Position numbers and translations under genes: made by a program. The notes beneath the pieces are model-generated. The model saw only the letters and a program-made list of their open reading frames with translations, did no database searches and was not told the origin of the DNA. Below, piece after piece: positions 1 to 9,405 of a stretch of DNA of 64,000 nucleotides (its first letter is position 1; the number at the start of each line of letters is the position of its first letter). Origin of the DNA: Acaryochloris sp. IP29b_bin.137 (GTDB lineage: Bacteria; Cyanobacteriota; Cyanobacteriia; Thermosynechococcales; Thermosynechococcaceae); NCBI RefSeq assembly GCF_028285745.1, contig NZ_JANQOP010000099.1, positions 1 to 64,000 on the forward strand, in the 5' to 3' direction.

Positions 1-67
1 CGGCCCGTCGTTTGATGGAAGCGAGTTCTTCAGATGTCATCTCTGACAACCGGAGAATCCTGACCAC
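1..67 (-). CDS. N-terminal fragment of an unidentified protein, cut by the window edge
   Basis: A GTG codon at 67-65 on the minus strand follows the strong ribosome-binding sequence AAAGGAG by about 7 bases. It opens a frame that begins MVRILRLSEMTSEEL and runs off the left edge without a stop. Only 22 codons are visible. The MVRI-type start faintly recalls histidinol dehydrogenases, but that is too little to name it. The good Shine-Dalgarno spacing is the main reason to believe it. Confidence 0.45.
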   Translation of the reverse strand, partial: MVRILRLSEMTSEELASIKRRA

Positions 68-233
68 GTGCTGTCTCCTTTAAATCAATAATCGACGACA
101 TGTATCGGTCGTCGAGCGGTGTATAAGCATTACTAGCTTAGCTCAGAAGCGGGGTCAACAAAATCGAATGTATCAGTGAGCTCGATTCCACGCTGGCTGA
201 AAGGTATTGGCGTGACGATCTCAAAAGTGGCGG

Positions 234-1424
234 TCATAGGGAAGCGGTCACAATCTCTTCTTTGGCGGCCCACTGTCCAATATCTTGACGTTGAATAGCG
301 GCGGCCATTAAATCGGCAAATTTATCCGGCGTACAGGCAAATGTAGGAATCCCCAGAGTGGCGAACTTGGCCGCATTGTGATGGTCAAAGTAGGGAGCGC
401 CGTCATCGCTGAGGGCCAACAGCGTAATCATTTGTACTCCTGAATTGACCAAGGAGGCGACGCGCTTGAGCATGGCTTCCCGATTGCCCCCTTCGTACAG
501 ATCGCTAATCAGCACTAAGATTGTTTCTTCTGGTCTGCGAATCAACCCCTGGCAGTAGCTTAAGGCTCGGTTGATATCGGTGCCACCGCCCAGTTGGGTG
601 CCAAACAGCACATCGACGGGATCTTGCAGGAGATCGGTTAAATCGACGATGGCCGTATCGAAGACGACGAGCTGGGTTTTAACGGCGGGCAGTGAAGCTA
701 ATACTGCTGCAAAAATACTGGCATAGACAACGGAAGTGGCCATGGAACCGCTCTGATCGACGCAGAGGATAATGTCGCGGAGGGCTGAACGCTTGCGACC
801 AAAGCCAATCCGGGTTTCAGGAATAATTGTGCGATACTCCGGCTGATAATGGCGTAGGTTGGCGCGAATCGTTCGGTGCCAATCAATTTCATGATGGCGC
901 GGGCGGCGATTGCGAATCGACCGATTTAAGCTGCCCTGGACAGCCTGTTGCATTGGGTTGGAGAGCTGACGGATCAAATCTTCAACCACCTGCTGGACCA
1001 CTAACCGCGCTGTCTCTTTGGTCTTGCTGGGCATCACCTGACTTAGGGAGAGCAGATTGGCCACGAGATGGACATCCGGCTCCACAGCGGCTAGCATTTC
1101 TGGCTCTAACAACATCTGCTGCAAGTTCAGCCGTTTAAGGGCATCCTGCTGCATTACCCGAACGATGGAACTGGGAAAGTAACTGCGAATATCGCCCAGC
1201 CAGCGGGCAACTTTGGGAGAGGATCCCCCTAATCCACCTGAGCGTTGCCCTTGGGACCCATGGGTGCCTTGGGTTTCATATAGGGCGGCTAAGGTTTGAT
1301 CCATCGCCGTGTCTTGGGAATTGAGGGTTAACCCGCCCTTCGTACTGATACCATCAGCCTCGCCACCCCCGAGGATCAGCCGCCAGCGTCGATTACGTTC
1401 GGAATTATTCTGAAGCTCTGCCAT
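234..1424 (-). CDS. VWA-domain protein (CoxE-like)
   Basis: The protein is about 396 aa with a C-terminal von Willebrand factor A domain from about residue 215. The MIDAS metal site is visible as DQSGSM (about 223-228), a GGGTD loop about 60 residues later and a LISDLYEG strand. The N-terminal half is helical and Arg-rich, as in VWA proteins that partner MoxR-type AAA+ ATPases in metal-insertion or protein-remodelling machines. No MoxR gene is seen here, so a partner is inferred only. A GTG lies one codon before the ATG at 1424; the ATG is preferred. It follows the phosphoesterase gene by about 30 bases and is probably co-transcribed with it. Confidence 0.75.
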   Translation of the reverse strand: MAELQNNSERNRRWRLILGGGEADGISTKGGLTLNSQDTAMDQTLAALYETQGTHGSQGQRSGGLGGSSPKVARWLGDIRSYFPSSIVRVMQQDALKRLNLQQMLLEPEMLAAVEPDVHLVANLLSLSQVMPSKTKETARLVVQQVVEDLIRQLSNPMQQAVQGSLNRSIRNRRPRHHEIDWHRTIRANLRHYQPEYRTIIPETRIGFGRKRSALRDIILCVDQSGSMATSVVYASIFAAVLASLPAVKTQLVVFDTAIVDLTDLLQDPVDVLFGTQLGGGTDINRALSYCQGLIRRPEETILVLISDLYEGGNREAMLKRVASLVNSGVQMITLLALSDDGAPYFDHHNAAKFATLGIPTFACTPDKFADLMAAAIQRQDIGQWAAKEEIVTASL

Positions 1425-1454
1425 CACTGCTTTTTGGAGAATATACGATGGGGG

Positions 1455-2420
1455 CTATTCGGAAGATGGCACCAGGGACTGATTCACAGTAGTGGGTGGG
1501 GGCGCATGAGCATACAAGGTTTCTGAAGAGGTAATATCGTAGGCGGCATCGACCCAGGCCAGCTTGACCTCCGTGACCTGATGATTTTGCAAGGTCACCA
1601 AAGAGAAATTACGCTGCAGTCCTTGCTGTGTTTTGATAATCCGAGGCACGCAGGCCGCATTGAGATAGACCGTGCCTGCTTCATCTACACAAAGTCGCTT
1701 GCGCTGAACGGCTTTGGTATGGCGCAAGTTATGGTGCATATGGCCGAAGGCGACAAGGGGAACTCGCTTGCCAATGGATCGAGTGGTTGCGATCGCATCT
1801 CGCAAATCCGGGTCCCCAAAATCTCCCCCCAGCTGCTTCCAATCCTTACCACAGGGATCTTCTGCCTGATCTCCTAACCCAGCCGGACCATTATGGCCCA
1901 AGAAAAGAATGGTTTCTGAGGGGGCCTGGGCGGCGGCATCGACAATCCTTGCCATAGACTCGTCGAAATCCTTAACGCCAAAGCGGTCTCGATAAAATTC
2001 TGCACAACGCCAGTCGGGTCCCCCCCAGCTAAAGGGCCGTCCACCGACCACACTCAGATCGAGCTGAGGAAAAACGCGGTGGGTATAGCCCACATGGGCT
2101 TCCGCCAATAGGTCTATTTGCAGCGATACCCAGTCTTCCTGAGTGCGATCGTAGGGACAATGTTTCGTTCCCCAGGGCGTGGCCGTATACCAAGCATCAT
2201 GGTTGCCAAAGGAGGCCGCATAGGGCAGGGCTAAGGTTGAGACTGCCCGCACCACCTCCACTGCTTCATTACCAAAATCCCCCACAAACAAGGCTAAATC
2301 GACGCCCAAGCGCTCCAGTGCTTTAGGATCCTCTTCATCCCAAGCATCATGAATATCCCCAATCACAGCAATTTTGATTGATGGCGGACTAGGGAGAGGG
2401 GTGGGGGATGGCTCAGTCAT
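1455..2420 (-). CDS. Calcineurin-like metallophosphoesterase (TIGR04168-like)
   Basis: The protein is about 321 aa and carries the binuclear-metal phosphoesterase signature in order: IGDIHD near the N-terminus, FVGDFGNE, SFGNHDAW, then LGHNGPAG and FGHMHHN near the C-terminus. These supply the Asp, Asn and His ligands. It fits the cyanobacterial and plant TIGR04168 family; the natural substrate is unknown to me. A TTG at 2435 extends the frame by five codons, but the ATG at 2420 is preferred. It lies between a DUF4346-like gene (28-base gap) and the VWA gene, suggesting one minus-strand transcript of three genes. Confidence 0.75.
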   Translation of the reverse strand: MTEPSPTPLPSPPSIKIAVIGDIHDAWDEEDPKALERLGVDLALFVGDFGNEAVEVVRAVSTLALPYAASFGNHDAWYTATPWGTKHCPYDRTQEDWVSLQIDLLAEAHVGYTHRVFPQLDLSVVGGRPFSWGGPDWRCAEFYRDRFGVKDFDESMARIVDAAAQAPSETILFLGHNGPAGLGDQAEDPCGKDWKQLGGDFGDPDLRDAIATTRSIGKRVPLVAFGHMHHNLRHTKAVQRKRLCVDEAGTVYLNAACVPRIIKTQQGLQRNFSLVTLQNHQVTEVKLAWVDAAYDITSSETLYAHAPPPTTVNQSLVPSSE

Positions 2421-2447
2421 TCCGATGTGGGGCAAGGGTTGAGGCCG

Positions 2448-2831
2448 CTAATCTTGAATATATTCTTGGTCCTGGGCCAACGCCATTTCTGCCCGGATAA
2501 ATTCGCGACCTAAATAGGCGGCATGATCCAACTGGGTCACCAAGCAAGTTTGTGGTTCTTCAAAGATTGCAATACACAGTTCTTTCGCCGTCTTAGCCCG
2601 GAACGTAGCGTCGGGCTTTCGCTCCACTTTGCCGCGACAAGATAACGGCTCTCCCGTCTCTGGATCAACCGCTAAGCCCTTCTCGTTAATGTCATTGGCA
2701 TAGTGATCGGCACAAATTGCTGGAGCGTGCCGATCGAGATAAATCAAAAAATAGCCGCCTGGATCTAGGGCAATAAAGCGTTGAGATAACTGGTCATTGA
2801 TGGCAGCTTGATCGCTAACAATGGTATTCAT
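2448..2831 (-). CDS. DUF4346-like conserved cyanobacterial protein
   Basis: A soluble protein of about 127 aa. The core reads DPGGYFLIYLDR, then a CADHYAND segment, followed by VDPETGEPLSCRGK. This pattern (a PGGYF-type strand, a conserved HY and a DPETGEPL turn) resembles DUF4346 proteins of cyanobacteria, whose function is unknown. The family call is from memory and moderate. It is the first gene of a likely three-gene minus-strand unit with the phosphoesterase and the VWA gene. The ATG at 2831 was chosen over an upstream TTG. Confidence 0.65.
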   Translation of the reverse strand: MNTIVSDQAAINDQLSQRFIALDPGGYFLIYLDRHAPAICADHYANDINEKGLAVDPETGEPLSCRGKVERKPDATFRAKTAKELCIAIFEEPQTCLVTQLDHAAYLGREFIRAEMALAQDQEYIQD

Positions 2832-2914
2832 GAACAAAAAACATCGTCAAGTGGATAGGATACGACTCCAAGATCCAGTCTAGTACGCAAACTCAAATTC
2901 GGTATACGGTGGCC

Positions 2915-4690
2915 TTAGCTCTTTGCCCGTGAGGTCATTGTGCCGGAATAGACCAGTCCTTTTTTCACATTGAGAGTGAGGTGGGTGCCGTCCCGAATCA
3001 TGCGGGTGGCATTTTCAACGCCTACGATAACGGGAATTCTCAGTCGGAGCCCCAATACAGCAGCATGACTATCCATACCCCCTACTTCGGTAATAATCCC
3101 TGCTGCTTTGCGAATGGCATCCACATGACGCGCATCTGTTGCGGTAGCGACTAAAATATCGCCCTGATTAAAGCTCTTAATACTGTTGGGTGTGGTGACA
3201 ACCCGAGCCAAACCACTCACTGATCCCTGACCGATCCCAGTTCCCTGACCCATCACAGCAGTAACAATCTCAACCTTGATAAAGTCGGTGGAGCCGGCAA
3301 CGCCCTGCAATGTGCCAGCAGTGATCACCACTAAATCCCCTTCTTCGACTAAACCTTTTTCCTGGGCAACACTTAAAGATGCCTGCAGGGTTTTGTCAAT
3401 AGAGGGTAAATTGAGGACCAGCAAGGGCTGAACCCCCCACACCATTTGAAGCTGACGAGCCACCTCGACATGGGGAGTCACGGCTAGGATGGGGATATTG
3501 GGACGATATTTGGAGACATTTCGTCCAGTGGACCCAGTTTTGGTAAAGGTAAGAATGGCTTTGGCTTTGAGTTGAGCGGCAATATGGCCCACGGCTTGGC
3601 TAATTGCGTTGGGAATGGCTGTTTCTGAGGTATCGAGGGCATTAATCGTTTGAATGCTTTTTTCGTAATCGATCCGCTCGGCAATTTTAGCCATCGTCGC
3701 GACGGCTTCGACAGGATAGTTGCCAACAGCGGCCTCATTGGAGAGCATCACCGCATCGGTGCCGTCCAAAATGGCATTAGCGACATCGGAAACCTCTGCT
3801 CGTGTCGGCCTGGGGGAGTTGACCATGCTATCTAACATTTGCGTGGCCGTAATCACGGGAATGCCGAGACGGTTGGCCGTAGCAATTAACCGCTTTTGCA
3901 AAATAGGAACATCTTCGGCCGGCAGCTCAACCCCTAAATCACCTCGGGCAATCATCACCCCATCACAGAGGTTGAGAATTTCTTCCATCTGGGTGATGGC
4001 TTCATGTTTTTCGATTTTGGCGATCACTGGGATTGATTTTCCCGCATTGGCAATGATTTCTTTGATTTCGATCATGTCCGCCGGGTTACGGACAAAACTC
4101 AGGGCAATCCAGTCCACCCCTTGGGCAAGGCCAAATTGCAAATCTTCCCGATCTTTGTCGGTGAGGGCTTTGACGGACAAATAAACCCCTGGGAAATTGA
4201 CGCCTTTAGAGTCAGATAACTTACCTCCTACAACCACGCGACAATGGAGCGTCTTTGTGGATTGATCAACGGATTCAACAACCATTTCTACCCGGCCATC
4301 ATCCAGGAGAATGGTAGCCCCCACAGATACCTCTTCAGCCAGTTTGGAATAGGTGACCATACTGCTGGTTTGCGTGCCCGGAATGGTCTGGCTGGTGAGG
4401 GCAAACGGATCTCCTTTTTGGAGGGTGATGGGGCCATTGGCAAATTTACCGAGACGAATTTTGGGTCCTTGGAGGTCTTGCAAAATGGCGACGGGCTGGT
4501 TCATCTCATAGGAGAGTTGCCGAATCAGCCGAATAGAGCGCAGGTGATCGTCGTGGGTACCGTGGGAAAAGTTGAGGCGGAGGGTGGTGGCTCCTGCTTC
4601 AATAACCGCCCGCAGCATATCTGGATTGGCAATGGCTGGCCCCACGGTGGCCACAATTTTGGTACGACGATCGGTCTCAGGCAAGGACAT
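2915..4690 (-). CDS. pyk: Pyruvate kinase with C-terminal PEP-utiliser domain
   Basis: The protein is 591 aa and converts phosphoenolpyruvate and ADP to pyruvate and ATP in glycolysis. Seen: the N-terminal KIVATVGPA strand, the catalytic-lysine region VIAKIEKHEAI, the IARGDLGVE metal and substrate loop, and ATQMLDSM followed by PRPTRAEVSDVANAI. Ordinary bacterial enzymes have about 470 residues. The extra C-terminal 110 or so residues contain GGMDSHAAVLGLRLRIPV, a PEP-utilising mobile-domain motif, as in Geobacillus-type and many cyanobacterial pyruvate kinases. The gene stands alone, divergent from the Rrf2 regulator. Confidence 0.96.
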   Translation of the reverse strand: MSLPETDRRTKIVATVGPAIANPDMLRAVIEAGATTLRLNFSHGTHDDHLRSIRLIRQLSYEMNQPVAILQDLQGPKIRLGKFANGPITLQKGDPFALTSQTIPGTQTSSMVTYSKLAEEVSVGATILLDDGRVEMVVESVDQSTKTLHCRVVVGGKLSDSKGVNFPGVYLSVKALTDKDREDLQFGLAQGVDWIALSFVRNPADMIEIKEIIANAGKSIPVIAKIEKHEAITQMEEILNLCDGVMIARGDLGVELPAEDVPILQKRLIATANRLGIPVITATQMLDSMVNSPRPTRAEVSDVANAILDGTDAVMLSNEAAVGNYPVEAVATMAKIAERIDYEKSIQTINALDTSETAIPNAISQAVGHIAAQLKAKAILTFTKTGSTGRNVSKYRPNIPILAVTPHVEVARQLQMVWGVQPLLVLNLPSIDKTLQASLSVAQEKGLVEEGDLVVITAGTLQGVAGSTDFIKVEIVTAVMGQGTGIGQGSVSGLARVVTTPNSIKSFNQGDILVATATDARHVDAIRKAAGIITEVGGMDSHAAVLGLRLRIPVIVGVENATRMIRDGTHLTLNVKKGLVYSGTMTSRAKS

Positions 4691-4822
4691 GTATCCGTAT
4701 TAAAAAAGTCTAGGCAGTAAGATGAACAATCAATCGGGTTGGTCATCAACTTAACAGTTTAGGCTGAGACGCTACCCCAAGCTATTTTTTTGCGGAATTC
4801 CTGCAGCAACACGGAGATTAGG

Positions 4823-5266
4823 GTGAAGTTAACAACGAAGGGACACTATAGTGTGAAGGCATTGCTGGATTTGAGTTTACAACCCAATTTTGGCCCCGCA
4901 TCGGTAAATGCCATTGCCAAGCGACAATCTCTCCCGGCACCTTATTTAGAAAAGCTATTGATCGAGTTGCGAAAAGCGGGGTTGGTCCGCTCTATTCGGG
5001 GTTCGAAGGGCGGATATCAGTTGGCCCGTGCCCCAGTAAAAATTTCCCTGGGCCATATTTTGGAGGCGGTGGGAGAAACGGTTGAGCCATTTACAGAACC
5101 GGCACCTGCAGCCCAACAAGCGGAGGATTGGGTGACGCTCACTCTCTGGAAGCGCCTGCACCAAAAACTAAAGGAATCTCTGTACAGCATCTCCCTAGAA
5201 GATCTCTACTACGATGCCCGCAGTTGGCAAGCCGCTCAAGGGGCAGAGACTAGCTTTGTTGTTTAG
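4823..5266 (+). CDS. Rrf2-family transcriptional regulator without cysteine ligands
   Basis: The protein is about 147 aa from a GTG start at 4823, preceded by CGGAGA. An upstream ATG at 4790 would add 11 residues that do not fit the family, which starts MKLTTKGHYSVKALLDL. The winged-helix part includes LPAPYLEKLLIELRKAGLV and SIRGSKGGYQLAR, typical of Rrf2/IscR/CymR proteins. It has no cysteine at all, so it cannot bind an Fe-S cluster as IscR does, and resembles CymR- or cyanobacterial Rrf2-type repressors instead. Target genes are unknown; the divergent neighbour pyk is a possible one. Confidence 0.85.
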   Translation: MKLTTKGHYSVKALLDLSLQPNFGPASVNAIAKRQSLPAPYLEKLLIELRKAGLVRSIRGSKGGYQLARAPVKISLGHILEAVGETVEPFTEPAPAAQQAEDWVTLTLWKRLHQKLKESLYSISLEDLYYDARSWQAAQGAETSFVV

Positions 5267-5304
5267 TTGATACCTGCTTTTAGATTATTTTGCTAGCAAA
5301 AATA

Positions 5305-6585
5305 TTATTGCTGTTGTGGAACTGACGTGAAGAGGACTACTAGATCTTGCATATCAAAACTACTGTCACCTGAATTAGTAGAACCCAGTTCAAATAAGAC
5401 GATCACCTCATTATCTTCTATAGTAATTTTCTGGTTAACGTCCACGTAGTCATCTAAAAAATCTGCAATAGGACGTTGATTTCCAAAAGGTGCGAAGTCT
5501 GGGATTGAATCTCCATTCTTAAGCGTTAAAACTTGAACTAAATTGTCATCTTGAGAATTGGCAGAGATATTGATATTGCAGGGGCCTCCTGTGGATGCAC
5601 CATCAACTGTAAGAACTGTCTGTGCTTCAACAGGAATATTACTTTGAGAGCCTGGAGGATTAGTTGATAGAGAAACCTGGCTAACCTGCTGCCCTAAAAC
5701 AAGATTGTAGACTGCTGTAGTTGGAATTGGGTCAGATCCATCTGGGTTACAGGAAATTTCACCACCTAATACTCTAATAGAGAGGCTTGCCTGATCATTA
5801 AAAACCACCGAGCCATCACCGGGAAGCTCAAAAAGGGGTGGAACTCCGCTATTGCCTGGAAGATTAGGGTTGTTAGGGTTGGCAGAAGACGTGGCTGACG
5901 GTCGTGCTAAAACTGTAGTCTGAGCTTGATATTCTTCAGTTCCTTGAATGGGTCTATCAAAAACACCTGTATGAAAGAGTTCTGTAATTTTGCCTGTGGC
6001 ATTAACACAAGCTCCAAAACCGATATTGCCATTAGCGGTCCAATTTGAATCAGAACAGGTTGGGGTGGTGGTTGTATTTTGAATTGAGTCAATGAGCGGT
6101 TCATGACTCCAGTTAGCAGAGTTAGATGGATCAATATAAGTACCATCATTGTTATATTTTGGTCCCCACCTGTAGATAAGTTTGGGGCCTAACCAGGTAT
6201 TGTTGGTTGACGAAGCAACATAATAAATGATTGGCGTTTGGACACCTGTTAAATCAGGCATCTTTAGCATAAGGACTGGTTGGGCACCGCTAGGGAGTGA
6301 GGTGTTGAATTCAGAAGGCTTTGGTTCATTACTTGCATCCTGAACAATGTCATCTGCTTGGCGTATTTCTGCAGCTATAAAATCCAAAGAGCGATTGAGT
6401 TCCACCCGCCGTTCATTTTGGGCATTAGCAATCTGACTAGAACTTAAGATAGAGACTAGACCAAACCCGCCTACAGTAATCACTCCTAGACTAATAACAC
6501 CTGCAACTAACAACTCGGGCAGAGTAAAACCTTTAGACTTAGGGTAATTATGCTGCAAGTACCTTTTAAGGTGATTATTATTCAT
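5305..6585 (-). CDS. PilW-like minor pseudopilin
   Basis: The protein is 426 aa with a class III signal peptide: cleavage is expected at KSKG|FTLPELLVAG, with Glu at +5 and a hydrophobic helix after it. The region after the helix (NERRVELNRSLDFIAAEIRQADD) is typical of PilW/GspJ-type minor pilins, which share the pilus-tip complex with FimT/GspH-, PilV- and PilX-like proteins. It is the last gene of a minus-strand quartet, separated by about 155 AT-rich bases from the FimT/GspH-like gene. The large C-terminal part, rich in Asn, Ser, Thr and Pro, is probably extracellular. Function in pilus assembly, adhesion or secretion is inferred. Confidence 0.8.
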   Translation of the reverse strand: MNNNHLKRYLQHNYPKSKGFTLPELLVAGVISLGVITVGGFGLVSILSSSQIANAQNERRVELNRSLDFIAAEIRQADDIVQDASNEPKPSEFNTSLPSGAQPVLMLKMPDLTGVQTPIIYYVASSTNNTWLGPKLIYRWGPKYNNDGTYIDPSNSANWSHEPLIDSIQNTTTTPTCSDSNWTANGNIGFGACVNATGKITELFHTGVFDRPIQGTEEYQAQTTVLARPSATSSANPNNPNLPGNSGVPPLFELPGDGSVVFNDQASLSIRVLGGEISCNPDGSDPIPTTAVYNLVLGQQVSQVSLSTNPPGSQSNIPVEAQTVLTVDGASTGGPCNINISANSQDDNLVQVLTLKNGDSIPDFAPFGNQRPIADFLDDYVDVNQKITIEDNEVIVLFELGSTNSGDSSFDMQDLVVLFTSVPQQQ

Positions 6586-6740
6586 ATTTATAAATTTCTT
6601 AGAATAAAAAGTGATAGATGAGATTGAGACTATATCAAAAAACTAGTTTTTAAAAATCCATAGAAGCTGAATGATGTGGAATATTTAGGTGAGTGCTAGT
6701 TTCAATTCATAGTAAGCACAATGCAGATAATGGAGATTAA

Positions 6741-7277
6741 CTAAGTTGAAGTATGACAGTCAGCTTCTAGGTTTGGGTTTGGAGAGGGGGGGTGGGAACC
6801 TCTAAACTCGCCAGTCCTAATAATACCAATACCAGATGAAATTGCTAAACAACGCATCCCTTGAGATTGATCGGGATGATAAAAAACAAAAACATTGCTA
6901 GAAGAGGTAGAGCCTTTAGGAGAAAACTGGATGTCTGTATTGTTCTCAGCTATCAGAATGACAGCAGATGTGCCAATGCCTCCACCTACTTGAGTTAAAT
7001 CTCTGGTACCTGTAGGCAAACAATTGGTGGGGTTTGCGGTGATAGAAGAAGTACTGATCATGATGGTACATTGTTGACTTTTACGAATTGCTGCAGCTTG
7101 GGCTTCTCTGAGAGCTCCTTCAACCTGCCTAGAAACATCCTCAACTCTTTTGCTATTGACCCAGCTTAAGAACCCAGGGGCTGCTAAAGCAGCAAATATT
7201 CCTAAAACAACTATTGTCCCTAGTACTTCAGTTAATGAAAACCCGAGGCTTCTGTGTTGATGCCGAGTAAATGTCAT
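6741..7277 (-). CDS. FimT/GspH-like minor pseudopilin
   Basis: The protein is 178 aa. Its prepilin cleavage site is RSLG|FSLTEVLGTIVV with Glu at +5, followed by a hydrophobic helix ending in APGFLSW. The segment VEGALREAQAAAIRKSQQ is the usual helix of FimT/GspH/FimU-type proteins. These proteins help to start type IV pilus or pseudopilus assembly at the inner membrane. It sits third in the minus-strand quartet, 25 bases downstream of the PilV-like gene, so co-transcription is likely. Confidence 0.82.
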   Translation of the reverse strand: MTFTRHQHRSLGFSLTEVLGTIVVLGIFAALAAPGFLSWVNSKRVEDVSRQVEGALREAQAAAIRKSQQCTIMISTSSITANPTNCLPTGTRDLTQVGGGIGTSAVILIAENNTDIQFSPKGSTSSSNVFVFYHPDQSQGMRCLAISSGIGIIRTGEFRGSHPPSPNPNLEADCHTST

Positions 7278-7302
7278 ATTGCTTACTTGCTAGTTGGAAC
7301 TA

Positions 7303-7824
7303 TCAACTAGGACATTTTAATGATGCATCAGGAATAACCTTAGTGTGAAGGATGGAAATAGGTATATTGTCTGCTGATACGACCTCATATTCTAAGCTCA
7401 GAACGTGATAAGGGGCAGAGGTCGGTAAAATGGGAGTACGTCTAAGCGTATAAGGCCGATTACCGACAGCACTAAGCTGATTAGTTTCTACTGGAGCATT
7501 AGAAGCAATTCTATCTCTAAGCTGAGCTGCATAGCCTAAGGAATTGGATGTGGCTTCACATGCGGGGAGATTTACGTTGTAGTCTATTTCTGGGTCAACA
7601 GCGTTGTAGTCTAAACGATTAGCTTCATACCTTACCCTTTCGAGGTCTTCTTGAATCCAAGTTGTGGCTTCACTGAGTTCCTGACCCTTGACTTTAAAGG
7701 CTGTTGCAGTAACGATTGCCTGCATCGCAGTACTGATGAAGCCGACAATTACTAAAAGACCGACTAATACTTCAACAAGTGTAAAGCCCCCATTAGGAGC
7801 TGTATTGAAGATATATTTGTTCAT
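7303..7824 (-). CDS. PilV-like minor pseudopilin
   Basis: The protein is about 173 aa from the ATG at 7824, preceded by GAGTG; the frame is open 11 codons further. The prepilin motif is NGG|FTLVEVLVGLLVIVG with Glu at +5. The following segment, with TTWIQEDLERVRYEAN, matches PilV/GspI-type proteins. It is second in the minus-strand quartet, after the PilX-like gene. The distance from that gene (150 bases) allows either a separate promoter or read-through. Confidence 0.8.
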   Translation of the reverse strand: MNKYIFNTAPNGGFTLVEVLVGLLVIVGFISTAMQAIVTATAFKVKGQELSEATTWIQEDLERVRYEANRLDYNAVDPEIDYNVNLPACEATSNSLGYAAQLRDRIASNAPVETNQLSAVGNRPYTLRRTPILPTSAPYHVLSLEYEVVSADNIPISILHTKVIPDASLKCPS

Positions 7825-7974
7825 CAGTAACACTCCATATGAGTAATAAAAGAACAATCTCTATAAATTGGGATTCAAAAAGAATTACTCGCTTGGTAGT
7901 TAAGGAGAATCAAAATATTCATAGTAATCAAATTCTAGCTACTTGAGAAGAAATCATATTGACTATTAGAAGTT

Positions 7975-9387
7975 TTAATTTGTAGTTTTCTCCTTAGTCA
8001 GCCAAGTTTGTATGGGGTTAGTGACAGCAAAATATTCTATTGTACTGGCAACATTGTACGGATCTTGAGACCAAAAACCCCGCGAGAGATCCAAAACAGG
8101 ATCGCTGCTATTGTTGCCGCCATTCCAACTATTGATCCAGAAAACGCCCGTATTGTTAGTATTCTGAGTAGGATCAGTAGGGTGTTCAAAACACCAATTG
8201 CTCGGACTTCCCCCAGTAGAGTTATAGGTGACATCATAACCAGGGGTATGGATAAAAGCATTACATATGGTAGTACCTTGATTAAGGGTGATTGATTTGT
8301 TGGGAAAAGTGGGATCTTCTTCGCTATAAATTTTGACTTGAAAAGGACCACAATCTTCTATAGTCCTACTCCCACAGGAATGACGAATTACTTTGCCTTC
8401 AAGATTGATTTCTCCTTTAACCCATATTTCAATATTCTTGATTGGTTGAGTTAAATCACTGTTATCAACAGTGAAACCTGAGGTTAGAGTGTCGAATCTA
8501 TATTTATAGCTAGTTCCTTCAATAGGATCGCCTGAACGAGGCAGGGAACTAGGTGCATCAGTCAGTTCTATGCCGCTGCTTGGAATTGGTGCAGGAGGCA
8601 TCGATAAGTCCTTCAATTTTTTAACATGTTCAGCTGGTTCCGCAGAAATGGATGAATCGCAATCACCTAAAATATCGGCTTTAACTTGACTCGTATTTGC
8701 CGCAGTTTGGACCCACATGCCAGCAATTCGATAAGTACCGCTTGAATCTCTGGGAGGGTTTACATTTCCAGGCAGAGGATCTTCTAAAGGAATTTCAACC
8801 TCTAATTGGGAAATAGATTCGCTAGGTTGCCCGCTATTGACTCGGCCTTGAACACTGAGAGTCCCTATTTCTCCATCAGTAGGGCTACCAGGAGTTCCAG
8901 AATAGAGATAGTCTAGGAGCCTATATTCACCTTGACTTGGGTCGTTGGGATCTACTGGTTGCCAATTGCGTTGACTAACGTCGGAGATTTCCGCTTTGGC
9001 AGCATTTTTTTGAGCATCTGTATAGTTGTTGCAACTCAATGCCAGATTTGTATCAAGGCTAGTGATGTTGTCTGGTAAGCGCCAACTAGGTGTGGGATCG
9101 CTATCAAGGCAGGTGCCACTACTATCGCGATTTTCGCATGCTGGATAGACTGCGATCGCACGATGCTGATTCATTAAGGCTCGGATTTCGTTGACCCCGG
9201 TTTCCGCGGCGTTGAGGCTTTTGGCGGTATCCTTTTGTGCGATCGCACTGACTTGGCTATCTTGCGATCGCAGTAACATAGTTAACCCAACCAGGAGAAT
9301 AATCAGCCCCATGCCGATCGCAACGGGTAATGCAAAACCAGCTTGTCCCTTACGACACTTCAGCGAATATTCCAGCCATTGATTCAT
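7975..9387 (-). CDS. PilX-like minor pseudopilin with large C-terminal domain
   Basis: The protein is about 470 aa from the ATG at 9387; a TTG six codons upstream is less likely. The N-terminal hydrophobic segment GFALPVAIGMGLIILLVG has no Glu at +5, as is usual for PilX/GspK-type proteins. The next stretch, KSLNAAETGVNEIRALMN, carries the AAETG motif of PilX. The rest is a polar domain with several cysteines. It is the first gene of the minus-strand quartet and lies about 250 bases from the CRP-type palindrome at 9637-9652. Confidence 0.78.
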   Translation of the reverse strand: MNQWLEYSLKCRKGQAGFALPVAIGMGLIILLVGLTMLLRSQDSQVSAIAQKDTAKSLNAAETGVNEIRALMNQHRAIAVYPACENRDSSGTCLDSDPTPSWRLPDNITSLDTNLALSCNNYTDAQKNAAKAEISDVSQRNWQPVDPNDPSQGEYRLLDYLYSGTPGSPTDGEIGTLSVQGRVNSGQPSESISQLEVEIPLEDPLPGNVNPPRDSSGTYRIAGMWVQTAANTSQVKADILGDCDSSISAEPAEHVKKLKDLSMPPAPIPSSGIELTDAPSSLPRSGDPIEGTSYKYRFDTLTSGFTVDNSDLTQPIKNIEIWVKGEINLEGKVIRHSCGSRTIEDCGPFQVKIYSEEDPTFPNKSITLNQGTTICNAFIHTPGYDVTYNSTGGSPSNWCFEHPTDPTQNTNNTGVFWINSWNGGNNSSDPVLDLSRGFWSQDPYNVASTIEYFAVTNPIQTWLTKEKTTN

Positions 9388-9405
9388 GGTTGACGGTCTC
9401 AACAA

